Positions 26,900-37,358 are shown, numbered from the stretch's first letter. The stretch is DNA of 64,000 nucleotides from Pyrinomonadaceae bacterium (GCA_030841105.1 JAVEDE010000095.1:62001-126000); one strand, 5' to 3'. The notes: a model not told the origin generated them from the letters alone. Numbers and translations: made by a program.

Positions 26900-28405
26900 T
26901 TAGTTGCCGTACCAGCCGATGGGTTTGCCTGAGAGATCAACCCAGACGCTCTTGACGTGCGTGTAGAGTTCGAGGGCGTGCTTGCCCATCTCGCGCCCGT
27001 AGCCGGATTGCTTGTAGCCGCCGAAGGGCGACGCGGCGTTCATCATGTTGAAGGTGTTGATCCAGACCGTGCCTGCCTTGATCTCTTTGGCGAAGCGGTG
27101 CGCGCGGGTGATGTCCTTCGTCCAGATGCCTGCGGAGAGACCGTAGATCGTGTCGTTGGCCTGCTTGATCAAATCCTTCTCGTCCTTGAACGTGATGACG
27201 GAAGCGACGGGGCCAAAAATCTCTTCCTGCGCGACGCGCATCGAGTTTTGCACTTCGCTGAAGACGGTCGGCTGGAAGAAGTAGCCGTTCTTGAAGTTGC
27301 CTTCGAGTTCGGGCGAACCGCCGCCCGTAAAGACGGTTGCGCCCTCGCCGCGCGCGATGTCCACGTAGCCGCGCACGCGCGTGAGTTGTTCCTCGGACAC
27401 CTGCGGCCCCATCTGCGTCGTCATGTCCGTCGGGTCGCCGACCTTGACACGCTCGGCACGCTCCTTGAAGCGTGCGAGGAACTCGTCCTTCACGCGCTCG
27501 TCGAGGAAGAGGCGCGAACCGGCGCAGCAGACCTGACCCTGATTGAAGAAGATGCCCATCATCGCGCCGCTCACGGCCTGTTCGATGTCGGCGTCGGCGA
27601 AGACGATGTTCGGGGCTTTGCCGCCGAGTTCGAGCGAGACTTTGGTGAGGTTGTCGGCCGCCGTGCGCGCGATGATCTTGCCGACCTCGGTCGAGCCGGT
27701 AAAAGCGATCTTGTCTATGCCGGGGTGCGACGCCAAGGCCGCGCCCGCCGTCTCGCCGTAGCCGGGCACGATGTTGACCACGCCGTCGGGGAAGCCCGCC
27801 TCTTGAAACAGCTTGCCGAGTTCCATCGCCGTGACGGGCGTCTGTTCGGCGGGCTTGAGGACGATAGTGTTCCCTGCCGCGAGCGCGGGCGCGAGTTTCC
27901 AGGCGGCCATCAGCAGCGGGAAATTCCAAGGGATGATCTGGCCGCAGACGCCGAGCGGTTCGCGCAAGGTGTAGTTGAACATCTGGCCGGGGACGGGGAT
28001 CGTCTCGCCTTCGATCTTCGTCGCCCACCCGGCGAAGTACTCGAAATTTTCCACCACGCCCGGCAGGTCAATGTAGGTGGACTCTTTGATCGGCTTGCCG
28101 TTGTCGGCCGTTTCCAGCGCGGCGAGTTCCGACGACTTCGACTCGATCAGTTGCGAGAGTTTGTAGAGCAGGCGACCGCGGTCGCGCGCGCTCATCCGCC
28201 CCCACTTGCCATCGAAGGCGCGGCGCGCGGCGGCGACGGCCTTGTCCACGTCGGCCTTGTCGGCCTCGGCCACTTCGGCGAGCGTCTCGCCCGTCGAGGG
28301 GTTCGGCGTCGAGAAAGTTTTGCCGGATTCGGCGTCAACCCACTTGCCGTCAATGAACAGTTGATATTGACGAGGCGATTCGGATGCAGTTTGAGAGGAC
28401 GACAT
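26900..28405 (-). CDS. NAD(P)-dependent aldehyde dehydrogenase
   Basis: A full-length (501 residues) ALDH superfamily enzyme. Visible signatures are the NAD-binding region IIPWNFPLLM, catalytic Glu in LELGGKAPNIV and catalytic Cys in NQGQVCCAGSR, plus the C-terminal PFGGYKQSGYGRE loop. It resembles betaine-aldehyde/retinal-type class 1-2 enzymes, oxidising aldehydes to acids. The substrate cannot be told from sequence. It is monocistronic, with the heptamer palindrome just downstream. Confidence 0.93.
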   Translation of the reverse strand: MSSSQTASESPRQYQLFIDGKWVDAESGKTFSTPNPSTGETLAEVAEADKADVDKAVAAARRAFDGKWGRMSARDRGRLLYKLSQLIESKSSELAALETADNGKPIKESTYIDLPGVVENFEYFAGWATKIEGETIPVPGQMFNYTLREPLGVCGQIIPWNFPLLMAAWKLAPALAAGNTIVLKPAEQTPVTAMELGKLFQEAGFPDGVVNIVPGYGETAGAALASHPGIDKIAFTGSTEVGKIIARTAADNLTKVSLELGGKAPNIVFADADIEQAVSGAMMGIFFNQGQVCCAGSRLFLDERVKDEFLARFKERAERVKVGDPTDMTTQMGPQVSEEQLTRVRGYVDIARGEGATVFTGGGSPELEGNFKNGYFFQPTVFSEVQNSMRVAQEEIFGPVASVITFKDEKDLIKQANDTIYGLSAGIWTKDITRAHRFAKEIKAGTVWINTFNMMNAASPFGGYKQSGYGREMGKHALELYTHVKSVWVDLSGKPIGWYGN

Positions 28406-28560
28406 GGGAAACTCCTTAGCTCAGGTGTTTAAAAATATGTTGGAGAGACTTGTTTGAACTTCACGCACGACGATTACTTTATCACCTAGACAGGGCGAAG
28501 TCTAAACGCGCCGATCCGCCCGCGATTCGTATGTGCAGGCAGCGGCCGTCTCGCCCGCGT

Positions 28561-29697
28561 TCATGTTTTCGAGGAGACTGCCGCTTCGTCGTTGGCGGCA
28601 TAGCGCAAATCCTTGTCGCCCGTCACTTCGTCCCAGTCGTAGCCGAGGTGGTTGGCAAAGCCGTGCAATTTCACCTCCCAACGCTCGCGCCGCGCGCGGT
28701 AAATTTCCCAACCTTCGTTCACGTCACGGCGCGTCTTGACGCCCGCCGCCGCCAGTTGTCTGAGCGTCTGCCGGTAGCGTCTTTGCAGGCGGCGCGTCGC
28801 ATCCGCCTCGTCTTCGGGCGGGCGTTCGCAGGTAAGAGAGAGCGCGACGACGAGTTGGTCGAGCACGTGGAGTCCGCTCGCTTCGAGCGTGCGCACTTCG
28901 GGGTGGCTGCACGTCTCCGGGTATTCCTCTTCGTCGAGACAACTGTTGATGACGGCGCAGGTTTCGAGGATGAGAAAGAAGATGCGCGGCGTGCTTTTGT
29001 GCACGGCGACGGGATGAAAATAGTGTATGACGGGGTGCTCGGCGTGCGACTCCTGTAGCTCGTTGATGTCGCGCGCGGCCGTGCGCAGGATGTTCTCGAA
29101 GCCGTGAAAGCGTCCGTCGAAGAAGTGGTGCGTGATAAAGCCGGCCACGTCCGCGCCCTCTTCCGCCTGATGATAGAAAGAGAGCGCGATGACGCGTTTG
29201 CGTTCGAGCGCGGTGTAGACCGTGATCAGGTACGTCACGGCGAGCGAGATCAAAGCGAAGCCGCTCGCGCCTTCGACGAGCGCGAAGAAACGCGCGAAGA
29301 GAGTGCGCGGCGTAATGTCGCCGTAGCCGAGCGTGGTTAGTGTGACGCCGCTGAAGTACAGCGACTCGACCAACGGGGAGTTAGTCTCAGCCGGTGTGAT
29401 GGTGAAGTGCGACGGCATGCGCGGCAGGTAGATGAGCGCGAAGCCGTTGATGAGCAGCAGCAGGTAGAGGACGATGAGCGCGGGCATCAACATCGGCCCG
29501 ATGATGTTGAGCAAACGATGGCGGCGCGGTCGCGGGAAGCGGAAGGCCAGCGAGCGCGCCACCGTCCAGACGAGGCGGTTCACCCAACCGCTGAGCGGGC
29601 CGGAGCGGCCGCTCGCGTCGAGGATCGTGGCGTACACGTCGTAGGCCACGAAGAGCAGGACGAGCAGCCCCGCGGCGGTGAACAAAAACAGCGTCAC
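28561..29697 (-). CDS. Two-TM potassium channel-like protein
   Basis: An N-terminal hydrophobic helix (1-22), a further TM segment (about 70-92), then a pore loop with the selectivity filter [12 protein letters not shown] (about 120-131) and a last TM helix (about 142-160). A cytoplasmic domain of about 215 residues follows and is not an obvious RCK/TrkA-N domain. The GTG start overlaps the aconitase stop (GTGA), so translation is probably coupled to acnA. TLGYGD rather than TVGYGD is a tolerated filter variant. Confidence 0.85.
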   Translation of the reverse strand: MTLFLFTAAGLLVLLFVAYDVYATILDASGRSGPLSGWVNRLVWTVARSLAFRFPRPRRHRLLNIIGPMLMPALIVLYLLLLINGFALIYLPRMPSHFTITPAETNSPLVESLYFSGVTLTTLGYGDITPRTLFARFFALVEGASGFALISLAVTYLITVYTALERKRVIALSFYHQAEEGADVAGFITHHFFDGRFHGFENILRTAARDINELQESHAEHPVIHYFHPVAVHKSTPRIFFLILETCAVINSCLDEEEYPETCSHPEVRTLEASGLHVLDQLVVALSLTCERPPEDEADATRRLQRRYRQTLRQLAAAGVKTRRDVNEGWEIYRARRERWEVKLHGFANHLGYDWDEVTGDKDLRYAANDEAAVSSKT

Positions 29698-32597
29698 TCT
29701 TGCGTGATGAGTTGCCGCAGCACGAAAGGCAGAATGCCGCCGTGGCGGTAGTAGTCAATCTCGATGGGCGTGTCAATGCGCAGCGTGACGGGCACTTCTT
29801 CGGTCTCACCCGACCGGCGGCGGATGACGAGCGTCACGTCCTGTCGCGGTTTGATCTCGTCGGATTCGAGCCCGGTGATGTCGAAGACTTCCGTGCCGTC
29901 GAGATTGAGCGTCTGCGCGTTCGTGCCTTCTTTGAACTGGCAGGGCAGCACGCCCATGCCGACGAGGTTGCTGCGGTGGATGCGCTCGAAACTCTGCGCG
30001 ATGACGGCGCGCACGCCGAGGAGGCGCGTACCCTTCGCCGCCCAGTCGCGCGAACTGCCCGTGCCATACTCCTGTCCCGCGATGACGACGAGCGGAATGC
30101 CCGCCGCCTGATACTGGACGGACGCGTCGTAGATGCTCAACTGCTGGTTGACGGGTTGCAGGCAGGTGACGCCGCCCTCCGTGCCGGGAACCATCAGATT
30201 TTTGATCCGCACGTTGGCGAACGTGCCGCGCACCATCACCTGATGATTGCCGCGCCGCGAGCCGTAAGAGTTGAAGTCGTCAACGTGGACGCCGCGCAGT
30301 TGCAGGTAGACGCCGCCGGGAGACAGAGGCTTGATCGCGCCCGCGGGGCTGATGTGATCGGTCGTCACCGAGTCGCCGAAGATGGCGAGCGGGCGCGCGT
30401 TCCTGATGTCGCAGAACTTGCCCACGTCCATGCCGAACTTCTCGAAGTAGGGCGGCTCTTGAATGTAGGTCGAGTGCTCGTCCCAGTCGTACACGTCGCC
30501 GCCGACGGAAAGGATTTCGTTCCACAGCGGGTTCTGCTCGGCGAAGTCGCTGTAGAGGCTGCGGTAGACTGCCGGGTCGGTCGCGGCGCGCAAGCCCTCG
30601 CCGATCTCTTCGAGCGTCGGCCAGATGTCGCGCAGGAAAACGTCCTCGCCGCGCTTCCCTTTTCCGAGCGGCTCGGTCGTCAGGTCAATGTCAATGCGAC
30701 CGGCGAGCGCGAAGGCGACGACGAGCGGCGGACTCATCAAAAAGTTCGCCTTGACGCTCTGGTGAACGCGCGCCTCGAAGTTGCGGTTGCCCGACAGGAC
30801 GCTCGCCGCCACCAGATCGTGTTCGTTGATGACCGATTCGATGCGCGGGTCGAGCGGGCCGGAGTTGCCGATGCAGGTCGTGCAGCCGTAACCGACGAGG
30901 TTGAAGCCGAGTTGATCGAGATAAGGCTGCAAGCCGGTCTTTTTGTAATACTCGGTGACGACGCGCGAGCCGGGCGCAAGCGACGCCTTGACGGCGGGCT
31001 GCGTTCTGAGACCGCGCTCCACGGCCTTCTTCGCCAGAATGCCTGCCGCGAGCATCACGCTGGGGTTCGAGGTGTTGGTGCAGGAAGTGATCGCGGCGAT
31101 CACCACGTCGCCGTGGCCGAGCATGGCGTTGCGTTTGAGTTCGGGTTGCTTGCTCGCGTCCGTGTCGTCGTCCTCCACGCGGTCGGGCGTGGGGCGGTTG
31201 TTCATCATCTCGATCTCTGTCAGCGCGCTCGTGTTCTTGTGGCTATCGTTGCCCGCGCCCTCCGGCACTGACTCAGGCTCCTGGTGACCGCCGCCCGCCA
31301 GCACCGGCAGCGAGCGGCCGTGATCACCCGCCGCGGCCGCCGCTTCCGTCGCGCTCAGATTAACGGGGAAACGCGCGTCTAATTCTTCCTGCCGTTTGTT
31401 GTAGCCGTTTTCGCCGACGGGTTTGCGCAGCAGATCGTTGAAGCGTGTCTTGAGTTCTGAGAGTTCGATGCGATCCTGCGGCCGCTTGGGGCCGGAGACG
31501 CTCGGCTCGATCTCCGCGAGGTTCAACTCGATCAACTGGCTGTACTCGCAATCGCCCGCGCGCGGAATGCCGAACATGCCCTGCGCCTCGTAGTAGCTGC
31601 GGATGGCGTTGACGCGCTCCTCGGTGCGGCCGGTGGAGCGGAAATATTCGAGCGTCTTTTCGTCCACGGGGAAGAAGCCGACGGTCGCGCCGTATTCGGG
31701 AGCCATGTTGGCGATGGTCGCGCGGTCGTAAGCCGGGATGCTCGCCGCGCCCTCGCCGTGAAACTCGACGAACTTCCCGACCACTTTCGCCGCGCGCAGT
31801 ATCTCCGTCACGCGCAGGACGAGATCGGTCGCCGTCACGCCGTCGCGCAGAGAGCCGGTCAGGTTCACGCCCACCACGTCAGGCGTCAGAAAGTAGACGG
31901 GCTGGCCGAGCATCCCGGCCTCCGCTTCGATGCCGCCGACGCCGTAGGCCACGATGCCGAGGCCGTTGATCATCGTCGTGTGCGAGTCTGTGCCGACGAG
32001 CGTGTCGGGCAAGTAAACGCCGTCGCGTTCGATGACGCCCTGCGCCAGATATTCGAGGTTGACCTGATGGACGATGCCGATCCCCGGCGGCACGACCTGA
32101 AAACTCTCGAACGCCTGCGTGCCCCACTTCAAGAACTGGTAACGCGAGTTGTTGCGCTTGAACTCCATCTCCATGTTCTTCTGCAAGGCGTCGGGCGTGC
32201 TCCACGCATCCACCTGCACGGAGTGGTCAATGACGAGATCGACGGGCACGAGCGGCTCGATGATCTTCGGGTTGCGCCCCATGCGCGCCACCGCCGAACG
32301 CATCGCGGCGAGATCAACTAAGAGCGGCACGCCCGTGAAATCCTGCAACAACACGCGCGCCACGATGAAAGGAATCTCCTCGGTGCGCTCGGCGTTGGGC
32401 TGCCAGTTGGCGAGCGCGCGGATGTCTTCCTCTTCGACCTTCTTGCCGTCGAAGTTGCGGAGCAGCGATTCGAGCACGATGCGGATGCTGACGGGCAGTT
32501 TGGAGACGGGGCCGACGCCCTCTTTTTCCAGTTGCGGCAGCGAGTAGAACTGCCCTGCGTCGAAGCGTTGTAGCGAGTTGAAAAGGTTATGAGTCAT
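29694..32597 (-). CDS. acnA: Aconitate hydratase A
   Basis: This TCA-cycle enzyme converts citrate to isocitrate with a 4Fe-4S cluster. Cluster cysteines are visible in TSCTNTSNP and [12 protein letters not shown]; other signatures include [15 protein letters not shown] and [13 protein letters not shown]. The open frame reaches 32645, but family members begin near [18 protein letters not shown], so ATG at 32597 is preferred. The protein is about 967 residues, longer than the usual 890-910, because of a low-complexity insert just before the first cysteine (about residues 405-480). The downstream K+ channel gene overlaps it by 4 bp. Confidence 0.95.
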   Translation of the reverse strand: MTHNLFNSLQRFDAGQFYSLPQLEKEGVGPVSKLPVSIRIVLESLLRNFDGKKVEEEDIRALANWQPNAERTEEIPFIVARVLLQDFTGVPLLVDLAAMRSAVARMGRNPKIIEPLVPVDLVIDHSVQVDAWSTPDALQKNMEMEFKRNNSRYQFLKWGTQAFESFQVVPPGIGIVHQVNLEYLAQGVIERDGVYLPDTLVGTDSHTTMINGLGIVAYGVGGIEAEAGMLGQPVYFLTPDVVGVNLTGSLRDGVTATDLVLRVTEILRAAKVVGKFVEFHGEGAASIPAYDRATIANMAPEYGATVGFFPVDEKTLEYFRSTGRTEERVNAIRSYYEAQGMFGIPRAGDCEYSQLIELNLAEIEPSVSGPKRPQDRIELSELKTRFNDLLRKPVGENGYNKRQEELDARFPVNLSATEAAAAAGDHGRSLPVLAGGGHQEPESVPEGAGNDSHKNTSALTEIEMMNNRPTPDRVEDDDTDASKQPELKRNAMLGHGDVVIAAITSCTNTSNPSVMLAAGILAKKAVERGLRTQPAVKASLAPGSRVVTEYYKKTGLQPYLDQLGFNLVGYGCTTCIGNSGPLDPRIESVINEHDLVAASVLSGNRNFEARVHQSVKANFLMSPPLVVAFALAGRIDIDLTTEPLGKGKRGEDVFLRDIWPTLEEIGEGLRAATDPAVYRSLYSDFAEQNPLWNEILSVGGDVYDWDEHSTYIQEPPYFEKFGMDVGKFCDIRNARPLAIFGDSVTTDHISPAGAIKPLSPGGVYLQLRGVHVDDFNSYGSRRGNHQVMVRGTFANVRIKNLMVPGTEGGVTCLQPVNQQLSIYDASVQYQAAGIPLVVIAGQEYGTGSSRDWAAKGTRLLGVRAVIAQSFERIHRSNLVGMGVLPCQFKEGTNAQTLNLDGTEVFDITGLESDEIKPRQDVTLVIRRRSGETEEVPVTLRIDTPIEIDYYRHGGILPFVLRQLITQE

Positions 32598-32943
32598 CGG
32601 AGTTTTCAAAAGTCCTTCGCGGTCGAAGCGTCTACGGGCGGTCAACGAGGGCGATCCGTGCCGGGCGGCGCGCGGCGCGTCGCCGCAGGTTGCGGACGCT
32701 CAAAATTTATGGCGAATATCTGATGCGTTCAAGTTTAAGTTTCCCTCCCGCGAACGTCAAGCGCGTCGCTTTTTCGCGCGTCCGACCGGCACGGCCGCGC
32801 CGCCTGTTTGTTCGTCGAGTTGGCATTTGCTATATTGCACGCCAGTTCAAAGAACAAACAACAAGCGCGAGCAAGGCAAAGGTGGCGGACGCGAAAGTTC
32901 GCGTCGCGCGTGCGCCCGATTCATCGCAGGGGGAGATGGGAAG
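32598..32943. other. Divergent regulatory region of acnA and DUF6335 gene
   Basis: No gene is supported. It contains the promoter candidate at 32808-32836 for the rightward gene. The leftward acnA promoter is not obvious; a GAAGGA motif lies 21 bp before the acnA ATG. Confidence 0.5.
32808..32836 (+). promoter_or_regulatory. Sigma-70-type promoter for DUF6335 gene
   Basis: TTGTTC (32808-32813) and TATATT (32831-32836) are separated by exactly 17 bp, 107 bp before the ATG at 32944. Confidence 0.45.
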
Positions 32944-33342
32944 ATGCCGAAGAAGAGACCCGAAGACTTCGAGTACCTGAGCAACGATCCGAACTTTGTG
33001 CCCGACCCGGAGATCGAACAGTTCATGGAGGAGGAGATCGCGCGCGCGCCGAAAGACCCCGACCAACTCGCCGGGCGTCTGCGTAACAACAACGCGGCCT
33101 CTCCCGCCGACGCGGGCGGCGACCTCGACGCCACTTGGGAGGATGTCAACGACAGCGGCGAGGAGTCGGTCTCCGGCGACAACCCAACGCCCGATCAATC
33201 GGACGTCGAAGAGAACGCACACGCCGTCGGCGTCAACTTCGAGGACAACGAGGAACTCGAATTCATAGACAAGATTGACCGCCGCGACCGCGACCGCTTC
33301 GAACTCGACCCGCGCTCGAAGACCGAAGACGACTCGATCTGA
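32944..33342 (+). CDS. DUF6335 family acidic protein
   Basis: The preferred ATG follows GGGGAGATGGGAAG, an ample ribosome site; the open frame extends 39 codons upstream without family-like sequence. The 132-residue acidic protein has the segments GGDLDATWEDV, GDNPTPDQSDVEE, AVGVNFEDNEEL and RDRDRFELDP, which I recognise as the DUF6335 family of Cyanobacteria and Acidobacteriota. Function unknown. Confidence 0.75.
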   Translation: MPKKRPEDFEYLSNDPNFVPDPEIEQFMEEEIARAPKDPDQLAGRLRNNNAASPADAGGDLDATWEDVNDSGEESVSGDNPTPDQSDVEENAHAVGVNFEDNEELEFIDKIDRRDRDRFELDPRSKTEDDSI

Positions 33343-33349
33343 GCGGAGC

Positions 33350-33448
33350 GGGCAAGGGGTAAAGGGAAAAGGGGAAAGGTTAAGAGAGACGACGCGCGAC
33401 GCGCGCTTCTCTGCTTGCCCTTCCCCCTTTTCCCTTTACCCCTTGCCC
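33350..33448. terminator. Long purine/pyrimidine inverted repeat between convergent genes
   Basis: A 30-base purine-rich arm (33350-33379, beginning GGGCAAGGGGTAAAGG) is matched by its pyrimidine complement (33419-33448) with about two mismatches. The loop contains a further GC-rich self-complement. It sits between the ends of the DUF6335 and cyclophilin genes and ends in the last codons of the latter's 3' flank, so it can serve as a two-way terminator. Confidence 0.55.
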
Positions 33449-34111
33449 CTACTTAAAGTTGGCGCGCGGGGCGAGGGTGATGCTTTTGACGAGAATCTTG
33501 TCGGCCGGGCGATCCTGCGTGCCTTCGGCAAGGGGCGCGGTGCTGATGATGTCGGCGTTGTTGATGCCTTCGACGACGCGGCCGAAGACGGTGTAGCGTT
33601 TGTCGAAGGCGGGCTGGCGTTTGAGCGTGATGTAGAACTGGCAGTTGGCGGAATCCTCCGACTGCGCGCGCGCTGCGCCGACCGTGCCGCGCACGTACTC
33701 GATGTCGCTGAACTCGGCCGGGACGTTAGGTTCGGCCGAACTGCCCATGCCGTCGTTGGCCGGGTTGGCGTCTTTCGAGTTCGGGTCGCCGCCCTGAATG
33801 ATCCCCAACTCCGGGTCAATGCGATGGATCGCCGTCCCGTTGTAGAAGCCTTCGCCCGCGAGTTTCTTGAAGCGCGCCACCATCTGCGGCGCGACGTTCG
33901 AGTAAAGTTCGATCACGATCCGCCCGTAGTCAGTTTCGATGACTGCCGCCTCCGCGTCCGCCTCCGGCTTGACCCCCGTCTTGACGTTCGCGCTGTCGGC
34001 CTCGCCGCCTGCTTCGCTGTTGGAGTTCGACGCCTGCCCGCACGCCAGCATAGAGAGCGCGAGCGCAAGACAGACCGACGCGAACGTCAAACGTCTAAAG
34101 TAACAATTCAT
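33449..34111 (-). CDS. Cyclophilin-type peptidyl-prolyl isomerase lipoprotein
   Basis: A lipoprotein signal peptide ends LSMLAC. After a short polar linker the cyclophilin domain (about 55-215) shows DYGRIVIELY, VARFKKLAGEGFYNGTAIHRI, QGGDP, CQFYITL and VFGRVVEG. The usual FHRV is AIHRI here, and the central Arg of the active site is kept in HRI. It would catalyse proline isomerisation at the outer envelope. Confidence 0.9.
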   Translation of the reverse strand: MNCYFRRLTFASVCLALALSMLACGQASNSNSEAGGEADSANVKTGVKPEADAEAAVIETDYGRIVIELYSNVAPQMVARFKKLAGEGFYNGTAIHRIDPELGIIQGGDPNSKDANPANDGMGSSAEPNVPAEFSDIEYVRGTVGAARAQSEDSANCQFYITLKRQPAFDKRYTVFGRVVEGINNADIISTAPLAEGTQDRPADKILVKSITLAPRANFK

Positions 34112-34255
34112 CTTCTTATCCTTCCCGGTTGTTGATGGCTAAAACGAATATATAAACACAAAGACACGGAGGCACGAAGCGACCATAGCAGGCACGCGGC
34201 AGCCGTCGCTTGATTTTCGTCGTGACTTCGCGCCCCGGCGGTAAAGTTCTTCCGC

Positions 34256-34708
34256 TCAAAACTGCTTCCGGCTGTCGAGCAGGATCGTGACCGGGCCGTC
34301 GTTCGTGAGTTCAACTTCCATCATCCGGCGAAAACTTCCGGTCTCGACGCGCCCCTGCAAAGTCTTGCGCGCCTCGCCCACGAAAAACTCGTAGAGTGGC
34401 GCGGCCACTTCCGGCGCGGCGGCCTCGAACCAAGACGGTCTGCGCCCGCGCCGCGCGTCGCCGTACAGCGTGAACTGCGAGACGACGAGCAACGCCCCGC
34501 CCGTCTCCGCGACCGACAAGTTCATGCGCCCTTCCGCGTCTTCAAAGATGCGCAAGGCCGCGATCTTCTCCACGAGGTAGAGCGCGTCCACGCGCGTGTC
34601 GTCGCGCGCGATGCCGAGCAGGACGAGCACCCCGGCTTTAATCTCGCCGACCACTTCGCCCTCGACGCGTACCGAGGCGCGCGTCACGCGCTGTAACACG
34701 GCTCGCAC
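34256..34708 (-). CDS. dtd: D-aminoacyl-tRNA deacylase
   Basis: Dtd removes D-amino acids from tRNA. The protein (about 150 residues) carries [12 protein letters not shown] at the start, the conserved SQFTLYGD and the Gly-Pro motif in a slightly altered form, TNDGPVT (most Dtds have TNGPVT-like spacing). Two GTG starts are possible. The one used here (MRAVLQRV) matches the family and is 11 bp from GGAGG; the other, three codons upstream, lies almost on it. Confidence 0.92.
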   Translation of the reverse strand: MRAVLQRVTRASVRVEGEVVGEIKAGVLVLLGIARDDTRVDALYLVEKIAALRIFEDAEGRMNLSVAETGGALLVVSQFTLYGDARRGRRPSWFEAAAPEVAAPLYEFFVGEARKTLQGRVETGSFRRMMEVELTNDGPVTILLDSRKQF

Positions 34709-34729
34709 AGTCGTCACGACCTCCGACGT

Positions 34730-35827
34730 TCAACGGGAAAATTGTAAGACGAAGTTATAAGTAACGAAGCCGGTGACCTTGACGGGGACGCCGCTCAGTA
34801 GCGTGGGCGTGAAGCGGGCGCGCTTCGCCGCCGCCAACGACGCGTTCGCCAACGCGCCGTGCGGGGCGTTGTCGAAGACCTTCGCCTCGATCACTCTGCC
34901 CGTCTCGTCAACTAAGATTTTCACTCGCACGGTTCCCTGCGCGCGCGCGCTCTTGGCGCTCTGCGGGTATTCCGGCTGCGGCTTGTAGACGGCCTTCCCG
35001 TTGATGATGCCGCCCTGCACTTCCGTCCCCGTGCCGGGCGGCGCGGCCGACGCGATGGCGACGAACAGTTTCGTGATGCGCTCCGTCAATTTGCTGTCGC
35101 TGCCGCCCTCTTCGGCGTAGAGCAGTCCCAGATAATTTGCCAGCGAGAGCGTGATCTCTTTCGGCACAGTAGCGGGCGCGTACTGCTCCACGATGTCAAC
35201 GATGCGCGCGTACAGTGTGCGCGCCCGTTTTTTGTCGAGCCGCAGGCGGGACACCTCTGCGGGGTGGACGAGAGCGCGCGCCATTTCGAGTTGCTGCGGT
35301 TTGTAGTTCTTCTCGGCGATGGTGAGGATTCTTTGCGCCGACGCCTCCGCGCGGTCTAAGTCTCTTTTCATGGCGGACACGTAGACCAGACGCTCCAACA
35401 CGGTCATGACGGCCTTGCCCTCCGTGTCGCCCGACGCCTCGTAGACCGCGAGCGAGCGCCGGTAAAAAGTTTCGGCCTTGTCGAAATCGTTCATGATGAG
35501 CCGCAGCGCGGCGACGTTGGCGAGCGCGTCGGCGATGCGCCGGTCGTTCGCGGCGAGCGCGCCTTCCCTGAGCGCGAGCGCGCGCTCGGCCAGCGGCAGA
35601 GCCTCGTCAAAGTTGCCCGCCTGATACAACTGCACCGCCCGGACGCTCAGGTCGAGAGCTTCTTTGAGCGCGGCCTCCTGCGCCGGGGTCACCGCAGTCG
35701 TCGTCGCAGTCTGCGGCGCGCTTGTCTGAGCAGGCGCGGACTGACCCCGCGCCAAACCCGGCGTGTGTTGGCCGAACGGCGCGAGCAGGAAGACTGACAG
35801 CAGCAGTAGCGGCGGCAACTTCTTCAT
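34730..35827 (-). CDS. TPR protein with C-terminal TonB domain, secreted
   Basis: Signal peptide (1-25), a Thr/Ala/Gln-rich linker, two to three TPR repeats (about 55-190; LYQAGNFDEALPLAERAL, then DFDKAETFYRRSLAVYE) and a TonB-C-like domain at the end (PEYPQSAKSARAQGTVRVKILVDETGRV). Such proteins are frequent in Acidobacteriota. A paralogue lies at 36543-37358, with a DUF4337 gene between. Role: envelope protein-protein contact, not specified further. Confidence 0.85.
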   Translation of the reverse strand: MKKLPPLLLLSVFLLAPFGQHTPGLARGQSAPAQTSAPQTATTTAVTPAQEAALKEALDLSVRAVQLYQAGNFDEALPLAERALALREGALAANDRRIADALANVAALRLIMNDFDKAETFYRRSLAVYEASGDTEGKAVMTVLERLVYVSAMKRDLDRAEASAQRILTIAEKNYKPQQLEMARALVHPAEVSRLRLDKKRARTLYARIVDIVEQYAPATVPKEITLSLANYLGLLYAEEGGSDSKLTERITKLFVAIASAAPPGTGTEVQGGIINGKAVYKPQPEYPQSAKSARAQGTVRVKILVDETGRVIEAKVFDNAPHGALANASLAAAKRARFTPTLLSGVPVKVTGFVTYNFVLQFSR

Positions 35828-35853
35828 GTCTGTGTGCTCCTCTGGCAGACGAT

Positions 35854-36495
35854 CTAGAAGGGCAGTTTGAAAAACAGGAAATACCCGTTGAGCATCAAGA
35901 TTGTGGCGACGATGCCGACGGCGACGGAAACTTTCATGATGAGCCGCGACGTGGCGAGGATCGAGACGGAGGCCAGCACAATCGCGATCTGAAACAGGGC
36001 TTCGGAGAAGTCGAAGTTCGGGTCTTGCAACTGCGCGCGGTCGCGCTGCGTGGCGAAGTCGGCGGCGCGCGCCGCAAGTTCACGCTTCCCCTCGCCCCGG
36101 AGCGGGTCGTCAGGTGCTTGCGGGTCGGGTTCGCTCTCGTAGCGCGCGGCAGTCGCCTTGAATTGATCGATCTTGCTTTGCAGCGTCTTGCGCGCCTCCG
36201 GCGTGAGCGTCGCGTCGTGCAGTTGGAGTTCGCCTTCGAGCATGTCGGCGGCGATGCGGTAGGAAGTCTGCCGGATGTTCTTCGCCTGATAAAAAGCCCA
36301 CGTGTCGCTCGCATGAATGTTGTGATTCATGATGTCTTCGGCGGCATTCCCGCCGCCGAGACTCGTGATCGCCAGAAGCATCGCCATGAACGCGATCATC
36401 AACGCCACGCGCGAACGAAATCGCTCGTCCTCTTCACGACCCCCTTTGCCGTCCTTCAACTCCATGATCTGATCGGCCACGTCGCCCGCTTCCAT
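35854..36495 (-). CDS. DUF4337 membrane protein
   Basis: One TM helix follows a charged N-terminus (VALMIAFMAMLLAITSLGG). A helical, likely coiled-coil stretch with AFYQAKNIRQTSYRIA comes next, and two closely spaced TM helices at the end (ALFQIAIVLASVSILAT and VGIVATILMLNGYFLFF). This matches DUF4337. The ATG used follows AAAGGA by 6 bp; a GTG five codons upstream is less likely. Function unknown. Confidence 0.85.
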   Translation of the reverse strand: MEAGDVADQIMELKDGKGGREEDERFRSRVALMIAFMAMLLAITSLGGGNAAEDIMNHNIHASDTWAFYQAKNIRQTSYRIAADMLEGELQLHDATLTPEARKTLQSKIDQFKATAARYESEPDPQAPDDPLRGEGKRELAARAADFATQRDRAQLQDPNFDFSEALFQIAIVLASVSILATSRLIMKVSVAVGIVATILMLNGYFLFFKLPF

Positions 36496-36542
36496 CGCTG
36501 ATCCTTTCACGTCCCGGCAAACTCGCGCGTCGCGCCCGCGCG

Positions 36543-37358
36543 TTATTGAATGACAAAGTTATACGTCGCGACGGCTTTATACTTGACCGCTTTTCCGTTG
36601 ACCAGAAGCGGCTTGAAACTCGCCGAGCGCATGGCTTCGGCGGCGGCTTCGGCCAGCAACTTTTGCCCGCTCCAGCACGGCACAGGCTCGACGCTCACGA
36701 CCTTTCCCGTCTCGTCCGTTTCGGCCAGCACCAGCACGCTTCCCTGTATGCGCGCGCTCAAAGCCTCGCGCGGATAGCGCGGCTGCGGCTTCTTGAAGTT
36801 GTTGCCGCGGCTCAACTCGGACAAGTTATCCGGCACAGGGAGTCCGGCGGCGAGCACCGCGTCCTGCAAGAAAATGGCGTTGATGCGCTCGTCGAATTTC
36901 ATCCCCTCCTCGCGCTTGGTGATGCCGCGCGCGCGGATCAGGCAGCCGTAACTGATGAGCAGGCGCATCGTCGTCGGCGACGTGGCGGCCTTCGACTTCT
37001 CCCTCCGCGCGAGAATGCGTTCGAGGATCGGCCGGGCGCGGTCGAACTCTTTCAACCCGATGTGGAGCAACGCCAGATTGTTGAGTGCGCTGCCGACGAG
37101 CGGGTCTTCCTCGCCGCGCACTTTTTCCAGCAGGGCTAACACACGCTGCGCCTGCGGCAACGCTTCCTTGTAGTTGCCCGCCGCGTAAAGTTGCCGCACC
37201 GACGTGCTGAGTCTCTCCGCCTCTTGCAATTCCGCCGCCTGCGGCGACGTTGATTTATCCTGAACGGTAACGGCCGAAGACGTTGCGGCCGTCTGCGCGT
37301 GGAGCGCGTAGGGAAGTAAGCCGATGAACAGCGCGAGGATTATTCGTTTCATTCTCAC
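36543..37358 (-). CDS. TPR protein with C-terminal TonB domain, paralogue
   Basis: Signal peptide ending ALHA, TPR repeats (LYAAGNYKEALPQAQRVL; ALNNLALLHIGLKEFDRA) and a TonB-C-like end (QPRYPREALSARIQGSVLVLAETDETGKV). It is a shorter sister of the protein encoded at 34730-35827, arising by gene duplication. It is followed by the DUF4337 gene on the same strand and is 6 bp downstream of the SDR gene. Confidence 0.85.
   Translation of the reverse strand: MRMKRIILALFIGLLPYALHAQTAATSSAVTVQDKSTSPQAAELQEAERLSTSVRQLYAAGNYKEALPQAQRVLALLEKVRGEEDPLVGSALNNLALLHIGLKEFDRARPILERILARREKSKAATSPTTMRLLISYGCLIRARGITKREEGMKFDERINAIFLQDAVLAAGLPVPDNLSELSRGNNFKKPQPRYPREALSARIQGSVLVLAETDETGKVVSVEPVPCWSGQKLLAEAAAEAMRSASFKPLLVNGKAVKYKAVATYNFVIQ

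Noticed and set aside
26957-28432. 491-codon open frame opposite aldehyde dehydrogenase
   Set aside because: Antisense shadow caused by high GC codon positions; the minus strand has complete ALDH motifs.
29700-31271. 523-codon open frame opposite aconitase
   Set aside because: Antisense shadow; no domain features.
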